From NCBI GenBank assembly GCA_036937835.1, contig CM072863.1:1601001-1665000 (forward strand): a stretch of 64,000 nucleotides of DNA, written 5' to 3'. Origin of the DNA: Pampus argenteus. Lineage: Eukaryota > Chordata > Actinopteri > Scombriformes > Stromateidae. The position numbers were made by a program, and so were the translations under genes. Shown here one piece after another: positions 43,701 to 63,879 of this stretch (its first letter is position 1; each line of letters opens with the position of its first letter). The notes beneath the pieces were generated by a model. It saw only the letters and a program-made list of their open reading frames with translations, made no database searches and had not been told where the DNA came from.

Positions 43701-46700
43701 TACCTATCCGGAAAACCATCTGTCACTCCCCCCTCATGCTTATCCAAAATCAAATCCTGGTTCACCTCCAACTTCTTAAAAATTAACAGTGACAAAACAG
43801 AAGTCTTCTGTTTCCCCCTCTCCCCAGGTCAAGAGCTTGGGTGTCATCCTAGACAGTTCTCTATCATTCCACTCCCACATTAACAACATCACTAGGTCCG
43901 CCTACTTTCACCTACGCAACATTAATCGTCTTCGCCCCTCCCTCTCCTCCCACACCTCTTCCATCCTTGTACGTCTTGACTACTGTAACTCCCTCCTCTT
44001 TGGTCTCCCTCACAAATCCCTTCACAAGCTGCAACTGGTCCAAAACTCAGCTGCCCGCATCATTACCAGAACCCCTCATTTCACCATATTACCCCTGTAC
44101 TACAGCATCTCCACTGGCTCCCCATTAAGCACAGAATTCATTTTAAAGTTCTCCTCCATACTTTCAAAGCCATCCACAATCTTGCCCCTCCTTACCTGTC
44201 TAATCTTCTTCACACTGTTATTCCCTCTCGCTCCCTTCGTTCCTCCTCCTCCCTCCTCCTTACTGTCCCCACTGCCCGCCTCAGTACTATGGGGAGTAGA
44301 GCTTTCAGTTGCTCTGCTCCCCAACTCTGGAATGCATTACCCCCTGACATCCGCAATATTGACTCTTTACCCCTCTTCAAATCTAGACTAAAAACTCATT
44401 AGTTTCAGTTAGCCTATGCACTTTGACTTTTAATCATTTCTTTGTTTTATATTTTACAGCCTGTGCTTTTTATTGTGTATTGCCTTTTTAATCTTTGTAT
44501 TTCTATTGTTTTTTATCTTTGTATAGTGTCCTTGGGTGTTTTGAAAGGCGCTCTGAAATAAAATGCATTATTATTATTATTATCATTATTATTATTATTA
44601 TGTCTTCAAGAACAGACTTAAGACAGGGGGGTATTTTGATCTTATGTTGTTTGTTATGTGACTCAGCTGCTGTAACACTGAACTCTCTCATTGGGATTAA
44701 TAAAGCACTCTCTCTATATCAAGATACAGCTATTAAACCTTCAGTATATTTTGGTGACACATTAATTCTTCATTTTCAGAAGCTTTTGTTTGTTTTCACT
44801 TGTTTCACTTTAAAACTGATTTTAATGGTTTTAGTCTCTAAATCGATCACATGTTGTGTTTTTACGACTTTCTTTAAGATCAGGTTGTGTCAGTCATTTA
44901 TAAATCTATTACAGGGTTTGTATGTGAATTAAGGATTTGTTCCTATAAAATGACACCATAAAAAGTACAAGTGCTACGACCTCAGAGGGTCTCAATGAGT
45001 TGATTGATGCTCAGCAGATTGGTCACAGCAAACACAGACAACACATGAACTATTTTATGTGAAGATTAAAACTCCACTAACCATCTAGATACACCAAGGT
45101 CTCAGTATAAATCTGATGGTTGATCTTCTTCTGTGTGGCTACACAGCGGTAGTGGTCAGTTTTGGTCACAGTAGTTTGGAGGGTGATGTCGAAACGGCCT
45201 TCTTGATCTGAGACCTGCGTCTTCTCAGCAGGAAAGACGTTTCCAGCTCTGTCCTGCCACTCTACCTCCAGTTCTGGAGAAGCACCTCGGACCTCACACC
45301 GCAGCAGAGCCCAGTCCTTTGTTTCATCAAGTGTCACAATGTTTGGCTTTGGAGCTGCACCTGTGAACATAAACAACAGTTTATGAAGAACAATTATAAT
45401 ATTAGAAATGAAACATGTTGTTGTGTTCATCTCTTCTCTGTGTGTACATGTGGATTATGAAATATGAAAATACTCTATTGAAAGGTGTGTAAGTCACTTT
45501 TTGATCAGGGTTTTATTGTGTCATTGATAAACATTTAATCAATTTATTATCAGAACAGAAAACTGATCATTACATTTAAATAAAATGTTTCTTGGTCGCC
45601 AACAGAAGCTGATGAAAGATTTCACTGTGATTAATGAGGTTAAACTAAATATTAGAAAAACCTTTCAGTATAATTCAATACAGGTAGAGCTGAATGATTA
45701 ACTGACAATTATTTTGATAATCAATTCATTGTCTTGAGTCACTTCTATATGAGAAAAAATGTAAAAGGTCTTAATGTGAATATCTTCTGGTTTATTCAGT
45801 ATTTATGACAGTAAACTGAACATCGTTAGTTTGTGTTTAAACGTGTCCACGTGCACCTGACGTCACATTCAGGTGTAGACGGAAATCTCACCGTCTTAGA
45901 GGTAAACTCCAGTTTTTAAATGATACTCAGACCTGTAGAGACCAGTGACGTTATCATAGTCAGGACTCACCTGGGATGTTTTCAGGTGTTCTGTCTTTTA
46001 GATGATCATGATCATAAACATCAGACATGTAATACTGAGGAAAAACTGAACCCTACAACCCTTTTTATTAGACAGTATGTCAACAATTTGACAAACGTCC
46101 CATCTGAAGCTGGCAGCACATTCACAGAGGAGACTGGTTTGTTCCTGATGGGTTACAGTCAAAGAGTCACACAACACATCTGGTGACTTTACACACTTCT
46201 TACATGTTAGCCTCGTCTGACATGATTTCCTGAATATTTGAACCCATCTGGACCACTTGAACCAGTCACATCTGTAAATGAGCAGGGGTCTTTATAACTG
46301 TTTCACTCACCAACAACAAGCTCAATGTTGGCTCGTCTTACTGGCTGAGGATGTGGAAAATCACAGGTGTACCTTCCACTGTCAGTCACCTTTGTGTTTC
46401 TGATAGTTATGGAAGCGTTACCGAACTCCAGTTGTTCTGGAAAGTGTGAGACTCGTCCTCTGAACTGCTCATCTTGACCTGTAAGACCATTATTGTAATA
46501 TTGGCCTTTATCATACATGAACACCTCCTTCTGACCATCTCTCTTCCAGTCAAACAGCTCTCGCGTGATGTTCGTAGTGCTGAGGGAGCAGGGTAAAACG
46601 ACCTCACTGTCTTCATACACCACCATATTGATGACAGCTGGTCCTGGAAGACATAACCGTGTATTAATCAGTGTGTTCACATGCAGAGTGAGTTAGAAAG

Positions 46701-47049
46701 ACAGATAACTCATTTACTACGTCACCACAGTTATGTTATATATTATATTAAAGCTGCTGTGGTCGTCTCTGTAATGTCTCTTTCTGTAACCTTGTGCACC
46801 TTTAAATCATCCTCGCATCCTCTCGGCAGAGAGCAGATACTCTGCAGCAGGATGCAGTTTAACATCTGCTCAGGTGCTCAGTAGAAATACACAAACAAAA
46901 GTATTTCTACCTGAAACAATGAGAGCACATTGGACAAAGAAGAAGAGGATACACACTTATTTAAACATGGTCACTTAACCTAATGAATAAAAATAAGTCA
47001 TGACAAACGTCTGAACCAGTTATTCCTCACCAGTGGACACGACTGCAGC

Positions 47050-47096
<47 letters not shown>

Positions 47097-47782
47097 AACA
47101 TACTGGGTGAAGTTAGGGAGAGTGGTGGGGACTGTGGATGTGCCGTCTGTAACTGAGAGACAATGGTGTGAATCATAGACATATATACATGTATATGAAT
47201 GTCCTCGCAGGCTGCCGTAGCATCGGCCGAGTTAACGCGATAACATGCGAGAACTCCCGGGCTAGGCTAGGTGATATGGCCGAACGCTAACGGCTAACAG
47301 TTCAATGTCTTTGGTTGAACTTGGTTTGCTGCTCCTTCACAGTAATATGTCGTGGGTTACACCATCTCTCATTCACACACACCGCCAGCCCCTCCTCTCC
47401 TCCCACCACTCTCCCTCGCGTTTCCGGGTCGCTCTTCCGGGAGTAGCCCGCTGTTGCGCAGCGCCAACAGCTAATCCCGACTGTAAACAATGGAGGGGCT
47501 CGCGGGATCACCAGATGGGGCGGTGAAAAGTCCCAACAAGAGTAGAGGAAAGGCTACTACTCTCGCTAAACCTCGCAGGTCCATGCTGGGTTACAAATTC
47601 AACTAACACGACCACGAGAGTCGAAAAACAAGGAAACGAGTAGAGAGCTGCGCAACAGACAGCCTACCGTGGAGCCATCAAGTCATATTTATATTATTAT
47701 ATATATTCTTACCGTTTCCGTCACCAAACGTTGTTCCAGACCAAGTCAGGAGAGAAACACACACGAGAGGAAGAAGCTGCAT
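40797..47782 (-). CDS. B7/butyrophilin-like Ig membrane protein, copy 3
   Basis: Exons on the minus strand: leader 47782-47713, V 46643-46311, C 45360-45082, transmembrane 41439-41314, tail 40813-40797; all phase 1, 825 nt in total, 274 residues. Leader and V domain are nearly the same as copy 1 (a few changes such as REL for QEL and QYYNNGL for ELYNNGH). The C domain is the AAPKP type, with EVRGASPELEVEWQ. The transmembrane exon is five codons longer than in copy 1, with VLCTLVVGVGVVVGVVGVV-type sequence. No disabling change is seen. The LINE at 42450-44599 lies in the intron between the C and transmembrane exons. Confidence 0.8.
41637..41786 (-). pseudogene. Fossil Ig C-type exon, unit 3
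   Basis: Counterpart of 22171-22320 with the same two stops, in the intron between the transmembrane exon and the C exon. Confidence 0.75.
42450..44599 (+). mobile_element. L2-clade LINE, 5'-truncated and decayed, in unit 3
   Basis: Reverse transcriptase pieces are spread over several frames: LDPLPTTLVKSCLPSLLPII, FKVAAVTPILKKPGSDPSDF, NLRPISNLPFISKILEK, then after frameshifts SGVPQGSVLGPLLF, DDDTQLYLSG, and RLDYCNSLLFGLPHKSLHKL. The order is that of an L2/CR1-type reverse transcriptase. The 3' end is AATAAAATGCATTATTATTATT, an (ATT)n tail. It is a different family from the LINEs at 28657 and 60896. About 181 bp of unit sequence is missing at the insertion point. Confidence 0.8.
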
Positions 47783-50076
47783 AGCTGTCGATGTCACCTG
47801 GAGACCAGACATCACCTGCACATCTATATGACGAAGCTTTAACCACACTGACAGCGTCACTGCAGCCAGACACACTTTACTTTCGGTTTCGAAGCACCCG
47901 CAGCACACCCGGAACTGGTGTTTCACAATAAAAGAGGCATTTCCACATGCTGTATGTGAAGAATATTTATCTTGCAGTGACACTGATATCTCCTCAGGAT
48001 AGTCTGTCTCCAGGAATATCACCAACTCAATGTCTTGTCTGTTAGGACACATGAACAAAGGCAGGAGTTACAGTCCAGTCTTTTATTGTGAAATAGTTTA
48101 AACTATCTGAGAAACACAACAAAAGGATGATAAATGACAAAATACTCCCTGAGATCAGTGCTTTATGTTCACACTAATGGAGCAGGTTCTCATGTTGCTG
48201 GCCTGAGACTGATGGATGGAGTCGTTGTCAAGGACGACCAGACCGCTGTGGAGGACACGCAGGAGGACAACTAGACAGGCCGAACCACTCCAGAGGACGA
48301 CCTGGATGACATCAATGTAGGCTCTGGAGGCAGGTGATGAAGGTGGGATAACTCCAGAAGACAGGAAACCAGGAAGGCAGCCCCCAGCCGGTCACTGAGC
48401 CCAGAACCATAGAAACAGGAAGTGGGCCAACAGGAAGCTGGGAGTTGGACCTCCAGAACCACAGGAAGTGTCACCACCAAACACTCAGGAGGCAGAGTCA
48501 CAGGAAGTTAATGACTGATAACTGATTTATAACTGTACATGTTTCTGATCAGTCATCAGCTCTTTACAGGTCGTCAAAAGTCTGTTTCATACCTGAAAAG
48601 TCTTCGAGGGTTCGAGGGTCAGACTGAGCAGTGGCCCCGCCTTATGAAAGTTACAACTAGGTTTTAAATTAGACCTTGTGGATCTAATAATAAGTAATTA
48701 TATTCATATAAACAGATACTGCATGACGATAATCTTAAATCCAGCCTGTACAGTATCATCACTTTAGTTTCTGATATCAAAGTCTGAACAGACAGAAACA
48801 TTCAAATCAGTCCCAACATACAGTTTGACATTTTTCATCTTTTATTTAAACGTTTGGATATAATGAAGAAGAAACACCTGAAATTATGAGTTCATGATCA
48901 GGTAACAACATAAACATACATGAACTTTCATCAATATTCAAATATTACAGTCAACAGTTTATAGTTCAGCATGAAACCTGACAGGTACTGATTCAACACG
49001 TTTAAAATACAAAGAAATATCACATGACCGATCAAAAGTAAAAAAATAAAATCACATTTTATTCAAATGTAGCTGCAAACATTCACATCAATTCAAATCA
49101 TAACAGCAGACTTTAGTTCAGGAAGTCTTATATTTCTCTTCATGTCCAAGTCAAATAATATTTGTTAACTGGACTGCATCTATATATAATCTATATATAT
49201 ATAAATATGCTTATAGAGCTTTTCTATACTCGTCCTCATATGGACTGATTACAGACAGCAGCTTCCATGCAGGCTGCTGCTAACTTAACTTGACTTAAAA
49301 CATCTCTTCATATGCTCGTGTTGCGTTTTATATTTCTGAATGCAGTATTTCAGGGCGACTATGTAACATGTGTTCAGGGAATGTGGATGAAAACCAGACT
49401 TTTGATTAACTCAGCATATTTACAGCAATATTTATCAAGATGCATGTTCCCTATTAAATAAACCAATAAATGAAATAAACAGAAACAAGTGAACAAACGT
49501 CATCAGCAGACAGATCATTGAAACAACGTTTTTGAACATTTATAGGTTAGTTTGGGGTGTTTTCAAGCCTCTTTTAATGCCAGTGTTTGTTTTCTTGTCA
49601 TTATTTATTTGAATAAATTGTTTATGAGCTTCCTCTGATACGAGTTAATGAGGTTACATTTGTGGGATTGTGGTTATGGATATAAAACAAGTTTCAGATC
49701 AGGCAGCTGAAACTGTTGTGTCCTCTGTGTTTGGAGCATTTCAGTGTCTCATATTTGATCCAAGTGTTTGCTACACTGCCCCCTGCTGGTCCTGCTGCAG
49801 TAAGACAGGAAGCTGAATCTTCATCTCTATTTTACAGCTAACAGGTTTCTACAGGCGTCTGTTTCTACTGTTAACCCTAAAAACCAGGCCTCAACTTAAA
49901 ACACACCCTTTGGATAAATGAAACTGCTCCACAAATATCTTCACTCTTTGGGTCTAAAGCTCAAACTGGTCTTGACATAAATCAACATATATATATATAA
50001 TACATATAAGAGCAGAGACGGTGAACTTTAAGGCACGTGTCAAACTAGAGAAGCTCCTGTTGATCATGTGGACGGG

Positions 50077-57404
<7,328 letters not shown>

Positions 57405-57859
57405 AGCTGTCGATGTCACCTGGAGACCAGACATCATCTGCACATCTATATGACGAAGCTTTAACCACACTGACAGCGTCACTGCAGCCAGACACACTTT
57501 ACTTTCTGTTTCGTAGCTCCTGCAGCACACCCGGAACTGGTTTTTCACAATAAAAGCGGCAATTTCACATGCTGTATGTGAAGAATATTTATTTTGCAGT
57601 AACACTGATATCTCCTCAGGATAGTCTGTCTCCAGGAATATCACCAACTCACAACTCACTCACTCCAGCAAAACAAAAACTCCACTCAGTTGACCTCATA
57701 GCATACAGCAAATACACCACCATCACTGAGGAGGAAACACAGCAAATAAACTTAAATCATATACACAGATCAAACTATTGAGGGATGAGGCATCCAGATG
57801 AAGCCAGACAGATTCTTCAAAGGGTTCACAACAGGTGAGCCGGCTGAGGCTCCACCCAC

Positions 57860-57914
57860 CAGGGATCAGTGACACAAGTAAGAGGAAAGGGAAGAGTGGG
57901 AGGAGATTTCCCAC
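57860..57914 (-). pseudogene. Candidate leader exon, relic, first copy
   Basis: Minus-strand ATG encodes MGNLLPLFPFLLLVSLIP, a typical signal peptide, followed by a phase-1 donor (CCTG then GTGGGT). The phase fits the Ig exons of the array, but no in-phase V exon is found downstream before unit 4. Confidence 0.45.
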
Positions 57915-59226
57915 AACTCCGACTCTTGAATTCTGCAGAATTATATGTGAAAATACTCCCCTGATCAGTGCTTTACCTTCACACTAACATTTCACCTGTA
58001 GCCGTGTAAAAACAAACTACAGGTCCTCAAATCAGAGGCACTCAAGGCAGAAATCTGTACTCATCATGAGAAACAAACAAAACCTTCTCAGTGTGTCTTC
58101 AGCATAGAAACATACACAAATTAACTCCATTTGATAAAGGAAATGGTTCTGATAAGCTCTGAAGTTATTAATAATTGAATTATTAACCATTAATAAAGCA
58201 TTTATTGATGCTGATAAAGTTTATAAAAAAAAGATGTGAAATATCAACATTGAAAGTTATTAAATCCAGTTAGATGTTGCAACTGTTGCTTGATACTTTA
58301 ATAACTTGATTCAGATGAAGGCAGTTTCTCAGTATTTGTGGTGCGTTTATCTTCTTATAGCAGGATGGAAACACACCCTGCACCACATCCGCTGCAGTAA
58401 TGATGCCACATCTAGAGTTATTAACCCCCTCCTGGTATGACAGTATAACAGCTCCTAAAGTATTATGAACATCAAAGAGAGAAGACAGAGCAGAGTTTAG
58501 CAGACAGGAGGTGGAAGGAGTCACATTATCCAGATAATGGATCAAACCCTGTGAGCACAGACGTTATCAGTGATGTACTGAAAAGACTGACGGAAAAGAT
58601 TCACTCTTCACCTTTAAACAGGAAGGAGCTACTGTTGTGAAACACACAGTAGATCCAATCAGATGACAGACAATGCAAAACAGTTAATGCAAATATGCAG
58701 GTGGTTGTGGAGACATTCATACTTCCTGATCTAGTAGGTGGGTAGCACGGCTAGATGTCTGTGATCATGATCACATATATATATGTGTGTGTGTTTTTAC
58801 CAGCTGCGTTTTTCTCACAGGAAGCTACATTTGAGTCGTAAACTCTTGGAGGTTGAAGGTGCATCAGGGCAGCTTGTTTCATACTTGGGTCTAAGCTGCT
58901 TTAACATTTTCCTGACAATTGAACCAATATTCCAATTTAAAACTTATTTTTGTAGTCTGAAATGTGAGGTTCAAAAACAGGTTTGATCCAGCAAAACAAA
59001 AACTCCACTCAGTTGACCTCAGTAGTCGTGTCATGATTTATAGCATACAGCAAATACACCACGGTCACTGAGGAGGAAACACAGGCTATAACAAGTCTTC
59101 ACCGGACAGCAAATAAACTTAAGTCATATACACAGATCAAACTATTGAGGGATGAGGCAATCAGATGAAGCCAGACAGATTCTTCAAAGGGTTCACAACA
59201 GGTGAGCCGGCTGAGGCTCCACCCAC

Positions 59227-59281
59227 CAGGGATCAGTGACACAAGTAAGAGGAAAGGGAAGAGTGGGAGGAGATTTCCCAC
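59227..59281 (-). pseudogene. Candidate leader exon, relic, second copy
   Basis: Same signal peptide and donor as 57860-57914, with the same 55-nt length, in the second copy of the direct repeat. It lies upstream of the intron-1-like block at 58310-58560, the order expected for a gene of this array. Confidence 0.45.
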
Positions 59282-59363
59282 AACTCCGACTCTTGAATTC
59301 TTCAGAATTATATGTGAAAATACTCCCCTGATCAGTGCTTTACCTTCACACTAACATTTCACC

Positions 59364-59665
59364 TGGACTCTCTCATCACGCTCGCCATCCGGACAGACAA
59401 CCGGGTTTGCGAGCTCCGGCAACCACGGAGCGGTTCGACACCGGAAAGTACTCCACGTTTCACAGCACCGGACAGACAGGCTCTCTGTTATTCACCGCTA
59501 GAGCACGGCTTCCCCTCTTCCACCACCCGGAAGGAGCAGCCCATGCAGCTTGGCAGGGCGAGGCTGACGCTTGAGGAATGACGACGATGCCAGCAGGAGG
59601 GCAGCTGCTTTTACTGTGGCAAAACTAATCACCTCGTCGCCGCCTGTCTGGCCAGAAAGCCCCGG
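59364..59665 (+). pseudogene. Gypsy gag, C-terminal fragment with zinc knuckle
   Basis: Frame starting LDSLITLAIRTDNRVC, with AMQLGRARLTLEE-type sequence (here PMQLGRARLTLEE) and then a stop TGA at 59579-59581. The same frame continues into a CCHC zinc knuckle, CFYCGKTNHLVAAC, at 59606-59647. The zinc knuckle binds RNA during packaging of the element (family knowledge). Confidence 0.8.
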
Positions 59666-60181
59666 GAGGTGAGTCAACCTCCAGCCACAGCCTCCGTTCC
59701 ATGCTGCCTGACACCAGTTAAGGTAATGCACCACGCCACTACCACTGCATTAGGAGCCCTCATAGACTCAGGGGCCGATGAAAGCATGATGGACTGGAGA
59801 TTAGCGGAGAAGATAGGCCTCAGGGCTGAACCTTTGGCCAAGCCCATCCATGTCAGAGCACTAAATGGACAGGAACTTTTCACCATAAAGAATCGTTACC
59901 CCCTGCCCCTCATGACATCCGTTTTTGACCAACTCCAACAAGCTAAGGTATTTACCAAGTTAGATTTACGCAACGCTTATCATTTAATCAGGATCAGGCA
60001 GGGGGATGAATGGAAAACCGGGTTTAACACTCCTAGTGGCCATTATGAGTATCTGGTCATGCCTTTTGGTCTTACCAATGCCCCAGCTGTTTTCCAGGCC
60101 ATCAATGATGTGCTCCGTGACTTTTTAGACCGATTTGTAAACGTTTACCTTGACGACATACTCATCTACTCTCCCGTTTAA
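59666..60181 (+). pseudogene. Gypsy protease and reverse transcriptase, deleted and truncated
   Basis: Same frame as gag. The aspartic protease motif is ALIDSGADESMMD near 59756. The frame then jumps from ALNGQELF directly to TIKNRYPLPLM, so the end of protease and the start of reverse transcriptase are missing. The palm follows: FTKLDLRNAYHLIRI, PFGLTNAPAVFQ and the catalytic YLDD near 60147. A TAA stop at 60179-60181 ends the frame. Confidence 0.85.
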
Positions 60182-60872
60182 GAAACCCATAGAAACCATG
60201 TGACCCAGGTTCTCCAACGATTGTTAGATAACAAGCTCTATGTAAAGGCAGAAAAGAGCGAGTTTCATGCCGACACCATCTCCTTCCTGGGCTTCATCGT
60301 AGCCCCTGAAAGGGTGCAGATGGATCCGGCCAAAGCGAGCGCTGTGGCCGAATGGCCCACACCTGATAGCCGCAAAAAAGTCCAGCAGTTCCTCGGTTTT
60401 GCTAACTTTTATAGGCGGTTTATCAGAAACTTCAGCGCAACAGCTCCATGCACTAACTTCTACGAAGGAGCGCTTCCGCTGGTCCCCGGAGGCAGAGGCT
60501 GCTTTTCAACACCTCAAGACCCGCTTCACCCCGGCCCTTATTCTTACGATGCCTGATCCCCAGCGGCAGTTTGTGGTTGAGGTGGACGCCTCAAACGAGG
60601 GGGTCGGAGCGGTTCTCTCCCAGCGGTCTGAACAAGATGGGAAGATGCATCCCTGCGCCTTCTTGTCACGCCGCATGTCCCGGGCGGAGCAAAACTACGA
60701 CGTCGGCAACCGGGAGCTGTTGGCGGTCAAGCTGGCCTTGGAGGAGTGGAGACACTGGCTTGAGGGGGCAGAACACCCGTTCATCGTCTGGACTGACCAC
60801 AAGAACCTGGAATATATACGTAAAGCCAAGAGACTGAATTCTCGCCAAGCAAGGTGGGCCCTTTTTTTTTAA
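60182..60872 (+). pseudogene. Gypsy reverse transcriptase thumb and RNase H
   Basis: KSEFHADTISFLGFIV and KKVQQFLGFANFYRRFI mark the connection region. A frameshift near 60450-60470 moves the reading frame. RNase H follows with VVEVDASNEGVGAVLSQ, YDVGNRELLAVKLALEEW and WTDHKNLEYI. The domain is cut by the LINE at 60896. Confidence 0.85.
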
Positions 60873-60895
60873 CCGTTTCTCGTTTTCTCTTTCTT

Positions 60896-62407
60896 TAGGG
60901 AACATTATTAGGAATCATTCAATTAACTTTCACTGTTATGCTGACGACACCCAATTATATTTATCGATCAAGCCTGATGAAACCAATCACTTGACTAGAC
61001 TTCAAGCATGCATTAAGGACATAAAAAATTGGATGACCCACAATTTTCTGAAGCTAAATTCAGAAAAAACTGAAGTTCTCCTAATAGGACCCAAACACCT
61101 TAGAAACTATCATTCCAGAGATTTAGCCTTAGATGGGATCACCCTGGCCACCAGCTCCAGCGTAAAAAATCTTGGCGTTGTTTTTGATCAAGACTTGTCC
61201 TTTAATAACTATATAAAACAACTTTCGAGGACTGCATTCTTCCACTTGCGTAACATTGCCAAAATCAGACGCATCATTTCTCAAGTGGATGCAGAAAAAC
61301 TAGTCCATGCATTTGTTACTTCTAGGCTGGACTATTGTAACTCTTTGCTATCAGGCTGCTCTAATAAGTCTCTTAAGAGTTTGCAGCTGATTCAGAACGC
61401 TGCTGCACGTGTTCTGACAGGAACCAAAATCAGAGATCACATCTCTCCCATTTTGGCTTCCTTGCACTGGCTACCTGTTAAATCTAGAATAGAATTTAAA
61501 ATTCTTCTCCTAACTTACAAAGCTCTTCATGGTCAGGCACCATCATATTTAAAAGAGCTCATAGTACCTTACCACCCCACTAGAACATTGCGCTCCCAGG
61601 ATGGTGGGTTCCTTGTGGTTCCTATAGTGTCTAAAAGTAGATTGGGAGCCAGAGCTTTCAGCTATCAAGCTCCTCTTCTGTGGAATAAACTACCACTCTG
61701 TGTTCGGGAGGCAGACACGATCAACACCTTTAAGAGTAGACTTAAGACTTTCCTGTTTGATAAAGCTTATAATTAGGGCTGGCTCAGGTCATCCCTTAGT
61801 TATGCTGCCATAGAACTAGACTACTGGGGGACTCACATACTCTCTCATTCTCTCTCTCTCCTTATCTATCCATCTATCTAATCCATCTATCTATCATGTT
61901 ACTAATTAAACTTCTTCCCCGGAGTTTCTGTGCTCTCTCGCCCAGCAGGTTCTTGTGGACTTTGTCTGCTGCTGTGGTCCTGCGTGGCGTCTACTGCATG
62001 TGTTGTCGCCGTCATCATTGTTGCCATATCCCCATTACAGTTTATAGTTATGTAATGATTTGCTGCTACTGTAATAATTCATCATTCATTGTAACCTATT
62101 CTTATCATCAACTGTAATTCATTATTATTCATTGTACAATATGTGTGTGTTGATTTGTTCTGTACATGTGACATCATTGCACGTCTGTCCGTCCTGGGAG
62201 AGGGATCCCTCCTTTGTGGCTCTTCCTGAGGTTTCTTCCACCTTTTTCCCTGTTAAAAGGTTTTTTGGTGGGCAAGTTTTTCCTCACTCGAATCGAGGGT
62301 CTAAGGACAGAGGGTGTCACTCCCTGTACAGATTGTAAAGCCCTCTGAGACAAATGTATTTTGTGATTTTGGGCTATATAAATAAAATTTGATTTGATTT
62401 GATTTGA
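60896..62407 (+). mobile_element. L2/Maui-like LINE, 5'-truncated, inside the gypsy element
   Basis: A 261-residue open frame (60991-61776) is the C-terminal end of a LINE reverse transcriptase protein: NFHCYADDTQLYLS just upstream, then NSEKTEVLLIGPK, VKNLGVVFDQDLSF, SRLDYCNSLLSG, LQLIQNAAARVL and SLHWLPVKSRIEFKILL. These are L2/jockey-type motifs. The 3'UTR ends in (ATTTG)n. A short target duplication TTTCTT is seen (60890-60895, 62408-62413). It is the same family as 28657-29898. Confidence 0.85.
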
Positions 62408-63879
62408 TTTCTTACAGGCCAGGGTCCCAAAATGTCAAACCTGACACCCTGTCACGTCTCTACGACCCCGAGCCTGTTGCCAAAGAACCAGAGCCCATCC
62501 TTCCACGAACCTGTGTGGTCGGAGCGGTGACTTGGCAAATAGAAAAGGAGGTCAAGCAGGCAATTGGCGAGAGCCCGCCACCTAGTGGGTGCCCTGAGAA
62601 TCAATTGTTTGTTCCAGTTGAGCTGCGCCCACAGGTGATCCACTGGGCTCACACCTCACTGCTTTCCTGTCATCCGGGGGTTCGCCGGACCATGTTTGCT
62701 ATTACTCTGAGGTTCTGGTGGCGGTCCATGGAGCGGGACGTCCGAGAATACGTCGAGGCTTGCTCGGTCTGCGCCAGGAATAAGACTTCTTCCGGTCGGC
62801 GAATGGGAGTTCGCCAACCGCTTCCCATCCCCACCAGACCATGGGCCAACATCTCTATGGACTTTGTCACAGGGCTCCCGGTCTCCCAAGGTAACACCAC
62901 GGTTCTTACGGTGGTGGACAGGTTTTCTAAAATGACAAGATTCATAGCATTGCCCAAACTGCCTTCAGCCAAGAAGATGGCTGAAATTATAATTGACCAT
63001 GCATTTCGAGTCCACAGTTTTCCTAGGGACATCGTTTCCGACCGGGGGCCCCAGTTCATATCCTGCTTCTGGAGGGAGTTTTGTTGACTCATCGGGGCCA
63101 CAGTCAGCCTTACGTCGGGCTATCACCCGGAGGCCAATGGCCAGACCGAGCGCCTCAACCAGCAGCTAGAGACCGGCCTCCGATGTCTGGTGTCCCAGAA
63201 CCCCTCCACATGGAGCAAGCACCTGGTCCAGGTTGAATACGCTCACAACTCCCTGCTCACCTCAGCCACAGGTTTTTCTCCTTTCAAATGTGTGTACGGT
63301 TATGAGCCTCCTGTCTTCGCAGATCAGGAACCAGAAGTGTTGGTGCCCTCTGCCCACGCCATGATCCGCCGATGCCGACGAGTCTGGGTAGCCGCTCCGG
63401 CGTACCAGCCAGGCCAGAGGGTGTGGCTCTCAGCCAAGAACCTCCACCTCAAAGCCCTCTCCAAGAAGCTGGCACCTCGCTTCGTGGGGCTGTTCCCCAT
63501 CGCCAATGTTATTGGACCTGCAGCGGTTCGCCTTCGCCTGCCCGGGTCCCTCCATGTCCACCCTACTTTTCATGTAAGTCAGGTCAAACCGGTCAAGGAG
63601 AGTCCCATGGTCCCGGCCCTCCCACCCCCTTCTCCCCCTGAGGTAGTGGACGGGGGTCCGGTCTATAAGGTCAAGAAGTTACTGGCTGTGCGCAACCGGG
63701 GCCGGGGCAGGCAGTACCTAGTGGACTGGGAGGGGTACGGTCCAGAGGAGCGACAATGGGTGCCTCCGCGGCACATCATGGACCATAGTCTCATAGAGGA
63801 CTTCTATAGAGACCACCCTGACCAACCTGGGCCGTCAGGAGTCAGCCCTAGAGGGAGGGGTACTGTCACACCGCGGTGA
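62408..63879 (+). pseudogene. Gypsy integrase and chromodomain
   Basis: Resumes with YRPGSQNVKPDTLSRLYD after the LINE. The integrase has an HHCC finger (HWAHTSLLSCHPG, CSVCARNK), the core (SMDFVTGLP; DRGPQFISCFWREF) and, beyond a TGA stop at 63085-63087, SGYHPEANGQTERLNQ with the catalytic glutamate. About 20 residues appear deleted before YQPGQRVWLS. The C-terminal chromodomain (VYKVKKLLAVRNRGRGRQYL, VDWEGYGPEERQWVP) directs integration to marked chromatin in this group (family knowledge). The stop is at 63877-63879, just inside the LTR. Confidence 0.9.

Larger units (their letters stand above)
39663..48991 (-). repeat. Tandem unit 3 of the B7-like gene array
   Basis: 9.3-kb unit closest to unit 1 in its C exon, V exon and intron 1. 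It carries one L2-like LINE (42450-44599) that replaced about 181 bp of unit sequence. Confidence 0.9.
57653..59363 (-). pseudogene. Decayed remnant of further B7-like unit(s)
   Basis: Sequence at 58310-58560 resembles intron 1 of unit 2 (37920-38170; shared blocks include GGATGGA...ACACCCTGCAC and the following TATGACAGTAT...CTCCTAAA). Two copies of a direct repeat (57664-57998 and 58985-59363) flank it; each holds a possible leader exon and a block matching the upstream region of the live genes (AATACTCCC...GATCAGTGCTTTA). No V, C or transmembrane exon is left. The stretch 58570-58980 shows nothing I recognise. Confidence 0.5.
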
